A program made the position numbers and the translations under genes. A stretch of DNA of 64,000 nt, taken from NCBI RefSeq assembly GCF_040412425.1, contig NC_089741.1, positions 39,068,538 to 39,132,537 of the forward strand. The letters run 5' to 3'. This stretch comes from Macrobrachium rosenbergii (Eukaryota; Arthropoda; Malacostraca; Decapoda; Palaemonidae). Of the stretch, positions 13,501 to 24,039 are shown piece after piece (within the stretch, counting starts at the first letter, position 1; each line of letters starts with the position of its first letter). The notes beneath the pieces were generated by a model, which saw nothing but the letters and a program-made list of their open reading frames with translations, was not told the DNA's origin and did no database searches.

Positions 13501-14820
13501 TCAAGTGGTGCACTGTAGGCATTACTTAAGGTTCTTTGCAGCGTGCCTTCAGCCCCTAGCTGCAACCCCTTTCGTTCCTTTTACTATACCTCCTTTCATA
13601 TTCTCTTTCCTCCATCTTACTTTCCGCTCCTAACAACTGATTCACAATGCAACTGCTTTGAGGTTTTCCTCCTGTTACACCTTTCAAACCTTTTTACTGT
13701 CAATTTCCTTTTCAGTGATGAATGACCTCATAGGTCCCAGTGCTTAAATTCAGTTCAATTCAGTTACCAAATACAAAATAAAATACCACATAACGTAACA
13801 GTGATAGTACTAATAACAATAAAACTCAAAGTTACACTAATACTTATTGCCAACAAAAACTCAAAAACTCAGCAGATGAGTCAACTCACTTTTTGTGATC
13901 TTCACGCAGATGCTCCGGAACGTTAACCTTATTACTACTTGAGTCAAGGGCGAGGTAGCGGTCGAGGATGAGGTTGAGAACTTGTCTGGTGGAGGAGAAG
14001 GTGCGGTAGGTTGCCAGGAAAACATTCACGAAGGTAGACTCCAGTTCCCCGCTGTCCGAGGCCAAGGACTCGATCAGTTTCTCGAGGGTCCCCGCCTTCA
14101 GGAACTTAACCCTCACCGTCTCCCACTCCAAGTGAGAGATTTCGTCATCGTCAGACTCCTGAAAAAAAGTTAATTATAATTAATAATAATAATAATATCA
14201 ATGGAAGCCTGTAATCCTTTTCGTTTTATGATTAAGGTTTGGGTTTCACCTCCTACTTATATTTTTCCTTATTTTTCCAGTATTTCTGAGTCTACTTCTA
14301 GTCGTCAGACACTACTTGCTTACGGCCTGTTATTGACTGAAAGGGTATCATTAGAAATTGTTATTCAGATGTGATTAATTAAACTTTTGATTTGTTACCT
14401 ATTTAAACCTCCTTTGGAAATCAGTTACCTAGAGACGTTTTGTTAATTAACTCAATAACAATCTGTTACTAATGAAAAATAAATTATTCAAAATCTGTTG
14501 TGGCTTTGAATGCTATCTTGCAAAACCATTTCAAAAATGAATGATCTCACAGGTATGAAATATTCTTAATTTCCAATTTGAAAGTAAAGTATATATTTGT
14601 TTAATTACTGGACCATCATCACACTATGAATAATCATAAATAATATTAAATGACCATTGAAATTTAATTCAGTATTCGGCACAAAGAAAATACAACTAAC
14701 AACGCTCTCTCTCACCTGAGTGATGCTTCTCGAAGGATGATGATATCGGACTTTCTTCAGGTACACGGTATAAATGGCGCCTTCGCATTTTTCCTCGCCC
14801 CACAATCGCCATGTTGGCGC
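4399..14820 (-). CDS. Rgl: Ral guanine-nucleotide exchange factor, RalGDS/RGL family (13 coding exons, N-terminus missing)
   Basis: Activates Ral GTPases by GDP release; in this family a C-terminal Ras-association (RA) domain couples it to active Ras at the membrane. Thirteen minus-strand exons (14820-14716, 14158-13890, 13001-12820, 11891-11746, 11520-11308, 10919-10809, 10686-10522, 9771-9631, 9381-9197, 8902-8773, 8620-8413, 8140-8006, 4559-4399) have AG/GT borders and compatible phases and sum to 2151 nt, 716 residues plus TAA. Domains: WGEE segment and REM domain about residues 5-185, CDC25 domain about 217-515 ([57 protein letters not shown]), Ser-rich and Gln-rich linker, RA domain about 602-692 ([22 protein letters not shown]). 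Length is normal for the family less the first exon. No frameshift or stop interrupts it. The start codon is not located; the first exon above opens in phase 0 and must be preceded by at least one more. Confidence 0.95.
4560..8005 (-). other. Rgl: Large last intron of Rgl
   Basis: 3.4-kb intron inside the RA domain. It holds the plus-strand coding-like segment at 5494-5786 and a 43-bp tandem duplication at about 4935-5021 (TTAGCCACTTTACTCCTC... twice). Otherwise AT-rich with only short homopolymers; no long microsatellite. Confidence 0.85.
5494..5786 (+). pseudogene. Coding-like continuation with in-frame TAG, inside the last Rgl intron
   Basis: Acceptor ctttcctttgcag ends at 5493. In the phase set by 4373 it reads [14 protein letters not shown], then TAG at 5535-5537, then without a frame change 82 more codons beginning [16 protein letters not shown] and including [20 protein letters not shown], to TGA. 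Both sides of the TAG look protein-like, which suggests a gene broken by a nonsense change, a readthrough stop, or two separate frames. It is nested antisense within an Rgl intron. Family not recognised. Confidence 0.3.
8006..8140 (-). CDS. Rgl: Rgl exon: RA domain, middle
   Basis: [20 protein letters not shown] and [19 protein letters not shown] match the NMYKSI...TPxVIRKAMxKHNL...DYEL pattern of RalGDS RA domains. Donor GTAAGT at 8005. Confidence 0.94.
8413..8620 (-). CDS. Rgl: Rgl exon: Ser/Gln-rich linker and start of RA domain
   Basis: Opens [20 protein letters not shown], has a Gln run (QQVQQQQP), then [12 protein letters not shown], the first beta strand of the RA domain. Donor GTAAGG at 8412. 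The internal Met at the acceptor is not a start because the frame is continuous with the upstream exon. Confidence 0.92.
8773..8902 (-). CDS. Rgl: Rgl exon: serine-rich linker
   Basis: Too short to be noticed as a stand-alone frame. Found by splice borders: acceptor AG at 8904-8903, donor GTTGG at 8772. Encodes [20 protein letters not shown], then [12 protein letters not shown]. Ser-rich linkers between catalytic and RA domains are usual in this family. Confidence 0.85.
9197..9381 (-). CDS. Rgl: Rgl exon: end of CDC25 domain
   Basis: [20 protein letters not shown], then [10 protein letters not shown], matching the last helices of RalGDS-type catalytic domains (IKLLQSACNNY, LSCELEP types). 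Then a basic, low-complexity stretch. Donor GTATGT at 9196; ends two bases into a Gln codon. Confidence 0.92.
9631..9771 (-). CDS. Rgl: Rgl exon: CDC25 domain, [10 protein letters not shown] segment
   Basis: [20 protein letters not shown] then [18 protein letters not shown]. The P-Y-L-G-x-F-L-T-D-L motif is nearly invariant in Ral and Ras exchange factors. A run of A on the plus strand (T on the minus) lies just intronic of the acceptor. Confidence 0.95.
10522..10686 (-). CDS. Rgl: Rgl exon: CDC25 domain, FSEENN segment
   Basis: [20 protein letters not shown] and [14 protein letters not shown] match the IFSDENNYSLSRELLIKEG-type block of the RalGDS branch. Phase 0 at both ends. Confidence 0.94.
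10809..10919 (-). CDS. Rgl: Rgl exon: CDC25 domain, NFSS segment
   Basis: [20 protein letters not shown] followed by [10 protein letters not shown], the most conserved block of RasGEF catalytic domains. Phase 0 at both ends; donor GTACCT at 10808. Confidence 0.95.
11308..11520 (-). CDS. Rgl: Rgl exon: CDC25 domain core
   Basis: [20 protein letters not shown], then a RATVDQFN-like [13 protein letters not shown], then [12 protein letters not shown], in the order seen in RalGDS catalytic domains. Phase 0 at both ends. Confidence 0.94.
11746..11891 (-). CDS. Rgl: Rgl exon: linker and start of CDC25 catalytic domain
   Basis: Contains [20 protein letters not shown], the start of RasGEF domains (FLDLSPLELAEQLTRMD type). 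Donor GTAAG at 11745; the codon split with the previous exon gives Gly. Confidence 0.93.
11892..12819 (-). other. Rgl: Rgl intron before CDC25 domain
   Basis: AT-rich intron without recognised genes. At about 12061-12115 (GCCAGCCTTGTACCAGCATAG) it resembles a motif seen again at 15.84, 16.83 and 41.44 kb. Confidence 0.8.
12820..13001 (-). CDS. Rgl: Rgl exon: REM domain, second half
   Basis: Translates through [20 protein letters not shown] and [17 protein letters not shown], which match the helical end of RalGDS-type REM domains. Acceptor at 13003-13002, donor GTAATT at 12819. The reading frame is set by both split codons. Confidence 0.93.
13472..13765 (-). repeat. Dispersed repeat A, copy 1, in an Rgl intron
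   Basis: Reverse-strand member of an about 300-bp family. Shared blocks, read on the repeat sense strand: GCACTGGGACCTATGAGGTC, AACAGGAGGAAAACCTC, GGGGTTGCAGCTAGGGGC, GTGCACC. Lies between the two REM-domain exons, so it arrived as an intronic insertion. Other copies at 35.08, 43.08 and 62.69 kb. SINE-like in size and dispersal, but no clear A/B promoter boxes were found. Confidence 0.75.
13890..14158 (-). CDS. Rgl: Rgl exon: RasGEF N-terminal (REM) domain, first half
   Basis: Starts with an acidic ESDDDE stretch, then [20 protein letters not shown] and [19 protein letters not shown], hallmarks of RasGEF_N. Donor GTGAGT at 13889. Ends two bases into a Lys codon completed by the next exon. 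Confidence 0.95.
14716..14820 (-). CDS. Rgl: Rgl exon: WGEE segment before the REM domain
   Basis: Most upstream exon recognised. Acceptor CAG at 14823-14821, donor GTGAG at 14715. Encodes 35 residues with [19 protein letters not shown], the conserved stretch that precedes the REM domain in RalGDS and RGL proteins. Begins in phase 0 with no methionine, so another exon lies upstream. Confidence 0.92.
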
Positions 14821-16980
14821 CTGGAAAGCAAGGAAGGAATTATGTTAATAATCTAGTCTCATTCTCTTTTTAAGAGATAAAATTCAGCACACCCATTCTA
14901 TCTAAACATTTTTCAAGACACGAAGGAAGGGAAAATTAAAACTTAAAACTAAAATGATATTATTTGTGTCCTCACCCAGACACATGAATGCCAGTTTTGA
15001 AATTTCTGCCGTTATGGTTACTCGACACAAATTTAGCTCCTCAAGATTAATTGCATTATTACTGCTTCCCATCTGTTGCATAGCACCAACAACCAGCATT
15101 ATGCAAAGACATTTTTACCTGACCAAGCCAATGTTTTCGCCAGTAATAAACATAAGAGTACAATCTTCTTCTTTTAAGAGTACAATAATGGACACCTATA
15201 TGATTATGGTACTCGAAGTTTTCACCTTCATTTCAAATAAGGAGTTATATTTTTTGTTAAACGCGTTATATAAATTAAAGGCGACTACTGATTGGGTCAT
15301 GATACCGTGTGTACGTTATGGATAATAATGAAACTTAAATCCTTGTAACGACGTAAGTACGCGGCAGACAGGTTATCATTTCCTGATTTAATAATCGGTC
15401 ATTTTAAAATATATGCTGATGGCTTCTGCTGAGCCTCCTTATGTTGATGAATTAATCTGCACTTGCAACTGCACGAGCTCTTGCACCTAAGTAGCCATCA
15501 TTATCGCTGACGTAATTAAATCGGGTTTTTCCTCTATCGAGTCGTCCGTCAGACGGGCTCTTTCTCTACCTTAAAAAAAAGCTTTAAACAAATCAAACCA
15601 AAATCCTCAACAATGGATAAACTGTTCGTTCCCTTCTCATTACCTTTCAACTCTCTTACTCCGCTCCTCCCTTTCCCCCTCCCGTAATGTCCCCCTTTTC
15701 CTCATTCAGTCAAGGGAGAGGTCACAGAGATCAAGGTAAAGGGGGCAAGGAGCTGCCTACTTAACCCAAGCGGCCCCTTCCACCAACACTGTATTGGTAC
15801 TACTGTGACCTTGCCCCTGGTTCCGCGGTTTATACTACGCTGGCTTATGCCAGCACGGGCCTTTGCCCTAAGGTAGTCCTACGGTTAGTAAGGTGTGAAA
15901 GGGAGTAAGAGGCTTCGTTTTGACCTCAGGACTCGGAGCAACCAACAGAGACGATCTCGCTTCTAGACCGATGTATGTTCGTGGTAAGCAGCTTATTAAG
16001 CTTCAATTTAAAGAAACACAAAGAAAAACATTTTTAATTTACGGACACACTTGCAATTATCCCGTTATAGTATTACTCAGATAAAGACATACAAATGAAC
16101 AAATTCAGTATTTCAAGTTGGACTTCACATAGGCCTAAACCTACTTACTACTGCCAGTCCGAATTCATGCTCTCAGGTCATATTCCAAAATATATAAACC
16201 ACTTGTGGTGAAACTGAAGTCAGTGGCCATTAAACCACAAAACAAAGAGCCTTTTATTATAACCGTAACCACTTTATAACTGACAATTCAGGTTGCTACC
16301 ATAACCAAGAGAATTCCCGCTAGGCTCAGCGTAACTGCTCACTACTGTAGTCTATGCATGACCTTCACTCAATTATCTTTGCAGTTATGATGTAATGAGG
16401 TAACAGACATACAAATAAACCCGAGAGAGCATAAGACCTCATTGGAAGTCGCTAATATGACATCACGTTACAATAACGGCTTCTTAAGCAAGCCTACTCA
16501 TCTATACCCACTGAGCTTGAGAGGAGAAATTACATACCCAGACAATACCCATAATTAAAGATTGTTATATTTTCAAAGTCAGTTCACGTATGCTCTGTTA
16601 CCTGGAATAAACATCACGTCTCTTATGAGGCTGGTTTTATGCTGCAACATCATGCAACGTGTGCATTAGCAATGTAAAACCTATACTAATCTGGCAGCTA
16701 CGTAATACTAGGAATGGTATTACGTCATCATTTTAATAAATGCGTTGTAGTTGAAGGATTCCTTTCGGTGCCCTGCTATTGCAATGTTACATAAAATTTG
16801 CTTTTCATTATTGTAGATTGAGATGGCCTTATGCCAGCACGGGATCTTGCTCATGGAGCAGCCCTCAACGCACTTTTATTATGGGTCAATTTGTAGATTT
16901 TTCCTCCTTAATATTAGCTGAATTTTCCGGGTAGAAGACTGATGAGCAGACACGGGCTAAAGATGTGGTTTTGACAGAAG
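14821..16980. other. Upstream or first-intron sequence of Rgl, no gene recognised
   Basis: No coding segment with family-like sequence on either strand. Two copies of a GCCAGCACGGG motif (about 15842 and 16830). This is the last stretch before the microsatellite-dense part of the window. Confidence 0.6.
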
Positions 16981-16991
16981 CTATTAAGGAA

Positions 16992-16994
<3 letters not shown>

Positions 16995-17070
<76 letters not shown>
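16995..17070. repeat. Compound (CT)n(AT)n microsatellite
   Basis: About 47 bases of CT run directly into about 29 bases of AT. First long dinucleotide array met from the left of the window. Confidence 0.97.
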
Positions 17071-17528
17071 ACCAAGTCAGAACGACCAAATCATGAGATA
17101 ATTACTATTGGCTTAACTGCAATACTCAAAAAGTTCAATTTGCAATGTTACCGAAACACCATAAAGCAGGTTACTTGTTCTCTTAACTACGTTGAATAAA
17201 AATATAATTTAATCCCAGCTATAACTTGTAAGACCAAAATTAGTTAAAAAAAATTAAACTGCCATCGTCTTGCTAACAGCAAAGGAGAGCACAGCCAAAG
17301 ACGAATACATAATGACAAAAGGACTACTAGACTGATCTCCCACGTAGGCGTGAGAGGAGCAGGGTTTGAAATGTCATACCCAAAGTGCGATGTATTGTAA
17401 CAAGCAGACTAAACAACGGATTCCCAGTGACTGAGTCAAAGGCAGCAGTATTAATCCATCTTGGCGGCAACATTTGTCAACGGCTTTGCGTGCCCTTCTA
17501 CATTTAGCAGTCCAGAGCCCTTTCGTTG

Positions 17529-17850
17529 GCACTAGATGCTTACCACCATCGCAACTAGTACTAGACGCTGTATCAAAAGGCCTCAAACCACCATCGCTAC
17601 TAGTACTTAACGCTGTATCAAAAGGACTCAAAACACCATCGCTACTAGTACTAAACGCTGTATCAAAAGGACTCAAAACACCATCGCTACTAGTACTAAA
17701 CGCTGTATCAAAAGGACTCAAAACACCATCGCTACTAGTACTAAACGCTGTATCAAAAGGACTCAAAACACCATCGCTACTAGTACTAAACGCTGTATCA
17801 AAAGTACTCAAAGCACCATCGCTACTAGTACTAAACGCTGTATTAAAACG
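17529..17850. repeat. 45-bp minisatellite, about 7 copies, open on both strands
   Basis: Unit AAAGGACTCAAAACACCATC + GCTACTAGTACTAAACGCTG + TATCA. Because 45 is divisible by 3 and the unit lacks stops, both strands carry long frames (minus 17374-17859 repeating FDTAFSTSSDGVLSP; plus 17474-17872). Outer copies are more diverged than the central ones. I take it as a minisatellite, not a protein, but cannot exclude translation. Confidence 0.9.
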
Positions 17851-19259
17851 ACTCGTCAATAGTTTTAAGTAGTATACTATCGCTCCTAGTACTAACTATA
17901 TCAAAATGAGTTTTCGTAAGTTTGTTTCTGTTGTTCAATATGTTTAAGTAACCTTTAAATTTCTAGAGTTACTGAAATTATTTATGATACCAAAGATATT
18001 AAAATTATATCTATTCCTATCTGCCTACGGATATGTAAAAACTTTTGACTTTTTCTAGAGGTCGTCCTGTTGTGAAACATCTCTGCAAGAAACGTTGACG
18101 GTTTTTTTTTTTTTTTTTTAAAGCAGTATCATAACCGACAAATGCTTGAGCATTTTACACTGTCAGCCGCATAAAAATCTTTAGAGTAACAACATCTAAA
18201 ATATATAAATGTTGCGTGAAATACATTTAAGAAACGCCAGCGTTCATTTTTAACGCCATCTAGTAATCCACAACAAGGAAATAACTTTATTAACTTAAAT
18301 AATCAATTTCATCAATTATTTATCTCCTAAATTAACTTGACAACAGTGAACTAACATCACGGCCTCTCTACTTTAAAAAAAAATAAATAAAAAATGGAGC
18401 ACAGGGTCAACGTCCTTGCTTCGTAAAAACGAAAATGATATTAACAGAAGCTTGTAACTGACCCAGTGCCACTCTTGGAACGAGGGGTAATGGGTGCCAA
18501 TGAGGACTAAGGATTACTGAACAGAATCAGCCGTTAATCAAGCAAAAATCTACAGATGTCTATACATATATAGACCAAGTATACTATACGCGTATGTATA
18601 AAATGGTAAGCATGTTTCCTTTACCCTACAAATTTCACAAATGCATAACGACAGTTTAATAGTTTTCTATTTGTTCAGGTTCTAAACTGGCACAAATTTC
18701 TTTTTAGGACAAGAAAGTAATCCCTGCCTAAACAAAGTTCTGGGATCAACACGAAAAAGTAAAAGAAATAAAGATATAGAACAAGAATCAGTCGTAGTAA
18801 CAGACACTGCCAAAAGGTGAATCAGTAACAGCTTATGTCTGGCGCTGGTCTGCTATGTACAGTACGTTCCTTTGCCTAGATACAAGGAATTGGCGCCAAT
18901 CTACATCTAGAACTGGACATATCCAGTTGTATTTCACTCAATACCCAAAGGTAACACACTGCACAGCACACATTTGACAACCACAATGCTCTCTCTCTCT
19001 CTCGTAGTACGAGTTACCGTAGAACAAAATAAAGATATGTAAGTCTAAAAAATTTCTTTACAACAGTTCCACTTCGTCAAAAGCTATACAAGTTTCTCCC
19101 AAGCTAAGAATCTGCTATATCACACACACACACACATGCACGAACACATACACACGAGTCACACCAATTCCAAAGCCATTCAGACAGAGAATTAGCATTC
19201 CGAACTTCTCGGTCTAAATAGAGGCGACGCATCACTCGGTGATCGATTTCATGCAAGTG

Positions 19260-19550
19260 CATTTAAGCAAGGCGTCATGTCACAGATTCATGCCAGCACA
19301 GAAAAGCGCGAGAGACCTTGCACATTCCTTTCGCAGCGGCGGCGTGGGATTGCACGATCCTCCTACTATAAAATAACGCCTTGCATGGCCGCTGCTGAGG
19401 GAATTTTGGAATAAGACACCCATGGGAAAGTGATCCAAGATGGCGACACGCAGACGGCGGTCGAGGCAAAAGTTGTGGAAAACGGCGCCAGTTGTTGTGC
19501 GGGGGGGTGTGTTTATTACCCACAATAAGGACACTCGGAGAGAGAGAGTG
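19260..19550. promoter_or_regulatory. CpG-rich segment, candidate promoter or 5' exon
   Basis: Distinctly richer in GC and CpG than its surroundings, with AAGATGGCG (YY1-like) at 19437. Two overlapping minus-strand frames without recognisable similarity cover it. It is upstream of the known Rgl exons, so it is one of three candidate 5' ends in the window. Composition only; weak. Confidence 0.25.
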
Positions 19551-20006
19551 GGGTCATGAATAATATGAAAGCGCTACTAATTAATTAGCTAGCTTTTTTT
19601 ATTCGCGTAAGAACAGAGATATGGAAAATCAAAAGCGGTGTTCCTGGTAGCGTTAGACTAAGAGGAATTCCTCCGCAGCAAGTTTTAAATGACGGACCGT
19701 TACACTAGACGTAACCGACCCTGAGCTGAGAGAGAGAGATAGGACCTTCGGCGTCAACTACTTCTGCCATCGACAATAAAAAAGAAGGAAAATAAAAAAA
19801 TCCGGCAGCAAGATACAAAAACTACTGTAAGAAGTTAGACCAACGGTATCCGTTTACAAAAAAAAAAAAAAAAAAAGTATCGTCTACTTTCAGGACTTGT
19901 TTGGGCCTTTTACTTCGATCAGCCTTCCATGAATTGGATGTTTAAGCTATTATGGGTAATGTTTGGTTACGCCGGTTTACAAAACCCTCAAATAAATCTC
20001 TCCCTC

Positions 20007-20009
<3 letters not shown>

Positions 20010-20087
<78 letters not shown>

Positions 20088-20112
20088 GTATATATACAGA
20101 GAGAGAGAGAGA
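20010..20112. repeat. Compound (AT)n ... (GA)n microsatellite
   Basis: About 74 bases of AT, then TTTGTGTATATATACA, then a short GA run. Confidence 0.95.
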
Positions 20113-20618
20113 AATAATATACAGAGAACAAAGTTAAATTTGATACGATAAACATCATATATATGTTAAATATATTTCTATCAGTAAAACTGGCATCTAA
20201 CAAAAATTAATAACAATTTTCCGTCGGAAGTTAAACTGATATGTCAGATAATTCTAATCACAATTCCCCAAATACATAAAAACTAAAGCCAGAATCGATC
20301 AATAAAAAGCATTTGTTTCTCATTTCAATCTGTTTAATCTCTCAAATCAGTTGTCCCTAAATAACGCAACGTATGTCAAAGACTGACAACCCTCTCGCAC
20401 TGGCATAAGGCCAGCTGAATCTATAACAAACACAACAATATCTCTCAGACCTGATGCGTAAATACGCACACAAAAGGAGAGTGAACGAAGATATTCTGCG
20501 GGTTACATACAAACGTCATAAGATGCAAGAATAAGGAAAAAATGTGTATATTAAAACGGCGAATATAAAGTCTTACGTCATCACTGGTAAAAGGATTTTT
20601 CCTTTTCCAAAGTAGCAG

Positions 20619-20620
<2 letters not shown>

Positions 20621-20673
<53 letters not shown>

Positions 20674-20758
20674 TATTGTTATTATTATTTTTTGTTTTGG
20701 TCTATCACAGTCATCCTATTCGACTGAGTTCTCTTTACAGTGTGGGGTTCCGGGTTGA

Positions 20759-20834
<76 letters not shown>

Positions 20835-20890
20835 TTGGTCTCTCACAGTCATCCTATTCGACTGGGTTCTTTTAAAATGTGTGGTTCTGG

Positions 20891-20961
<71 letters not shown>
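20621..20961. repeat. Three (ATT)n arrays with a duplicated spacer
   Basis: Arrays at about 20621-20688, 20760-20834 and 20892-20961. The two spacers share CACAGTCATCCTATTCGACT followed by a TGTG(G)GGTTC(C/T)GG end, so spacer plus array was duplicated. The shared text may be the 3' end of a retroelement. Confidence 0.93.
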
Positions 20962-21464
20962 CATCATAAGCACAGTTAAGAAAATCGAAAAAATAACGCA
21001 GATAGCTGTAAAGTTGAAAACAAAAGTAAACAAGAACGAAACACCAAACAAAAATATATTTAAGCACAAGCAAATAAACAAGACGAGAAATAAATACATA
21101 AACTCAAAAACAACCACAACACGAACAAAGACAAATGAAAAACAAAAGCGTCAGGGCTACTTCAAGTGGTGTACCAAACCTCACGCGAGGCCTTTTCATC
21201 CTTCATTAGGCTAATGGCGTAACATTACACTCCTCACGTTTTATAATTAAATACATTTCACTCGCCCACACTAATCCGAGGGGGTGTTTGTAATTGCATC
21301 AAGATGTACGATAACACCCGAGGCTTCTCGGGGGAGTTGGAGATGTAATTTTAATATCAATTTACGTTGAAAGTCTTAAAATATTAGACTAACAATGTTT
21401 AGTTTCCAGGATATTATTTTTGGGTTAAAATGAATGACTGATTTAATCAGATTACTTTGACAAC

Positions 21465-21860
21465 AAGTAAAAAATGCACCGAAGTTTCTTCGGCTCAATC
21501 GCGTTTTCTGTACGGCGTTAATCAAGACCACCGAAAATAGATCTAACTTTCGGTGGTCTCGGCATAATGCTGTATGAGCCGCGGCCCACGAAACTTTAAC
21601 CACTGCCCGGTGGTGACCTATCCTACATCGTTGCCAGAGGCACGATTATGACTAACCTTGAATAAAATCAAAACTACTGAGGCTAGAGGGCTGCCATTTG
21701 GTACGTTTGATGAGTGGAGGGTGGATGATCAGCAAACCAATTTGCAGCCCCCTAGCCTCAGTGGTTTTGAAGATCTGAGGGCGAACAAAAAAAGTGCGGC
21801 AAGAAAAGAGTGCGCACGAACAGACAAAGCCGGCACAATAGTTTTCTTTTACAGATAACT
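21465..21860 (+). repeat. Dispersed repeat B, copy 1 (about 400 bp)
   Basis: Begins GAAGTTTCTTCGG, has GAGCCGCGGCCCA and TCGTTGCCAGA, an internal inverted repeat around GAGGCTAGAGGGCTGC, and ends AGCCGGCACAATAGTTTTCT. Other copies at 50.83 and 53.63 kb (plus) and 59.21 kb (minus). No coding capacity seen; probably a non-autonomous element. Confidence 0.88.
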
Positions 21861-22276
21861 AAAAAAGTAAGGATATTATAGAAATATTACACAGTAAATT
21901 TGGAAAAGTTTTAAAAAAAGTTACAAGACTACCACGGTTTTAAAATTAATGTTGTACAATAAGACTAACCATACAAAACTAATTTATATAAAAATAAAAT
22001 ACAATGCTAGTTGTTTTTATAATAGCCGAGGGGGAAGGGGGCCCTTGGCTAGATGACTAAGCCAAAGAGTTAGAAATAGGTCATTCAGTCTACTGAAGAC
22101 ACTAAGCAGGTGTTACAATATCAAAGGTCAAAGGCACGAAGCAAATAAGTAAAGTATATATTCATAAATATCCCCCACGGATGGGTGGAGTCGCTTTGAG
22201 TCATGGGGGGAGGGAGAGTCTGTCCGTCACGGGATTCCAAGAATACAAGATCTAGCCTAATTGATCTTTCTTGGCG

Positions 22277-22279
<3 letters not shown>

Positions 22280-22335
<56 letters not shown>
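22280..22335. repeat. (GA)n microsatellite
   Basis: About 56 bases of uninterrupted GA. Confidence 0.97.
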
Positions 22336-22339
<4 letters not shown>

Positions 22340-22595
22340 ATGCACTTCCCAGAAACACCCAACAATCTTTGTTTGTACCGAAAAAAAGAAAAAAAATAGA
22401 GATCACGTGACTCCCAGCGCTTGTGAGGGTAAAGACAGACAGTTGCAATGCAATGCCTTGCAGTGTAAGCGAGCACTGCATTGTATTGCCTAAAATGCTG
22501 TGTGTGTGTGTGTGTGTCTATTACGTTATTTACATGAGTTTGTCATTGATCATCTTGATTCAGGGAAAGCTAAAAAGTTAAAATAACTACGAAAT

Positions 22596-22598
<3 letters not shown>

Positions 22599-22640
<42 letters not shown>

Positions 22641-22796
22641 CATTATATTATTATATATATAATCTATCTTGAATTGTGTTAAAAGCAGTAATAAATCTAC
22701 TATGCCTTAAACAATGGATTCCTAAGAGAAATTTGCTTTTTTCACTGGAACCATCTGTCAATATAATTATGTATGTGCATAGGACTTTCGAAAAGA

Positions 22797-22867
<71 letters not shown>
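22599..22867. repeat. Two (AT)n arrays
   Basis: Interrupted AT-rich array at about 22599-22660 and a pure one of about 65 bases at 22803-22867. Confidence 0.95.
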
Positions 22868-22871
<4 letters not shown>

Positions 22872-23009
22872 GCATGCACACAAGTATGCAGTCACATATA
22901 ACAGTATGATTTCGTGTTTGGCCTATGTATACACGACGTCTCTGGGAAAATATGAAAAACATGTACCCAAACTTGATAATATCTCACACAAGCCGTGCGA
23001 CCTTAGTGT

Positions 23010-23057
<48 letters not shown>
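23010..23057. repeat. (CT)n microsatellite
   Basis: About 48 bases of CT. Confidence 0.97.
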
Positions 23058-23064
<7 letters not shown>

Positions 23065-23194
23065 TCCCAAAAAACTCTTGTGATCCCCCTCCCCCAAAAA
23101 AAAAAACAACAGCTGAAGAAGGAAAAACTCGCTTAAACTTAGACAATAAGAACAGCAGAAGAAGCAACATTAACTGGTAAAAAAAACTAATCCA

Positions 23195-23510
23195 CCCAAC
23201 TCCCCCCCCCCCTTCACCCCAACCACAACGTAACCCTTCCAACTACCGAACGTACCAAACCCTCATCAGAGTCGACCACCCCCTCCCTCCCCCCTCCCCC
23301 TCCCCAACCCCCACCCACTCCCTCCCCTCCCAACCCCCACCTCCTCCCCTCCCCTCCCCTCCCCTTCCCCTCCGCTCAATTCGATCATCTTACATAACCT
23401 TCCTGTTCAAGCGAGCATCTATTCAAGCCACTTGGGGACAATGAAATAAAAATGGAGGGGGGAAGGAGGGGGAGGAGGAGGAGGACGGGAGGGGGGGGGG
23501 GAAAGGGAGA
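23195..23510. repeat. C-rich tract followed by a G-rich tract
   Basis: About 23270-23375 is almost purely C with T (CCCTCC units). After a 75-bp normal spacer, 23455-23510 is almost purely G with A (GGAGG and a G run). Either strand could form G-quadruplexes, and the two tracts could also pair with each other. Confidence 0.85.
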
Positions 23511-24039
23511 CGATTGGAAAAACACGATGCCCCTGAGAAGGAACGTTTCTATGCAAGTAGTTACTTTTTTTTATGAATGATGAATAGCCTAACTAGACGC
23601 ACTGAAGAACAACATTGACGAATAATGATGAATAACAAGACGCACTTAAGAACGTCCATGAATGATGAACAAGTGATGAATAAATGAGTGCGCTCAGACT
23701 TAGCACAAAGCACGACCATTTATTTTCGCTGCAATCCACAAAAGAAGGTGCTTCCTGTCCTTCGTACGATTTCCATTGACTACGGAGCATATATCTGACT
23801 GATATAATACGCTCCCCGCAACCAGCGTGTTGTTCAGAGGAACACATCTGTACATTCAGCCGTGAATTAGAGCGACATTAAAGAAAATGGGCTATAAATC
23901 ATGTTGTAAATAAGGAAATAAAGAAAACGTTAAAACTGTGGGCGATAAAACAGATTATCGGGTAATTTAGCTGAATAAAATCGGGTTATTCGAAGCTAAT
24001 TTCGTTAAAAATCTTATATATGGGAGTTAACATCAATTT

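Noticed and set aside
14954..15325. 123-codon plus-strand frame beside Rgl
   Set aside because: Longest ordinary frame in the area, but without a domain, a signal peptide or splice evidence. Similar lengths are expected by chance in 64 kb.
19275..19534. Two overlapping minus-strand frames as the first Rgl exon
   Set aside because: Neither resembles RGL N-termini, and no donor in the needed phase stands out. Kept only as a CpG-rich candidate regulatory segment.
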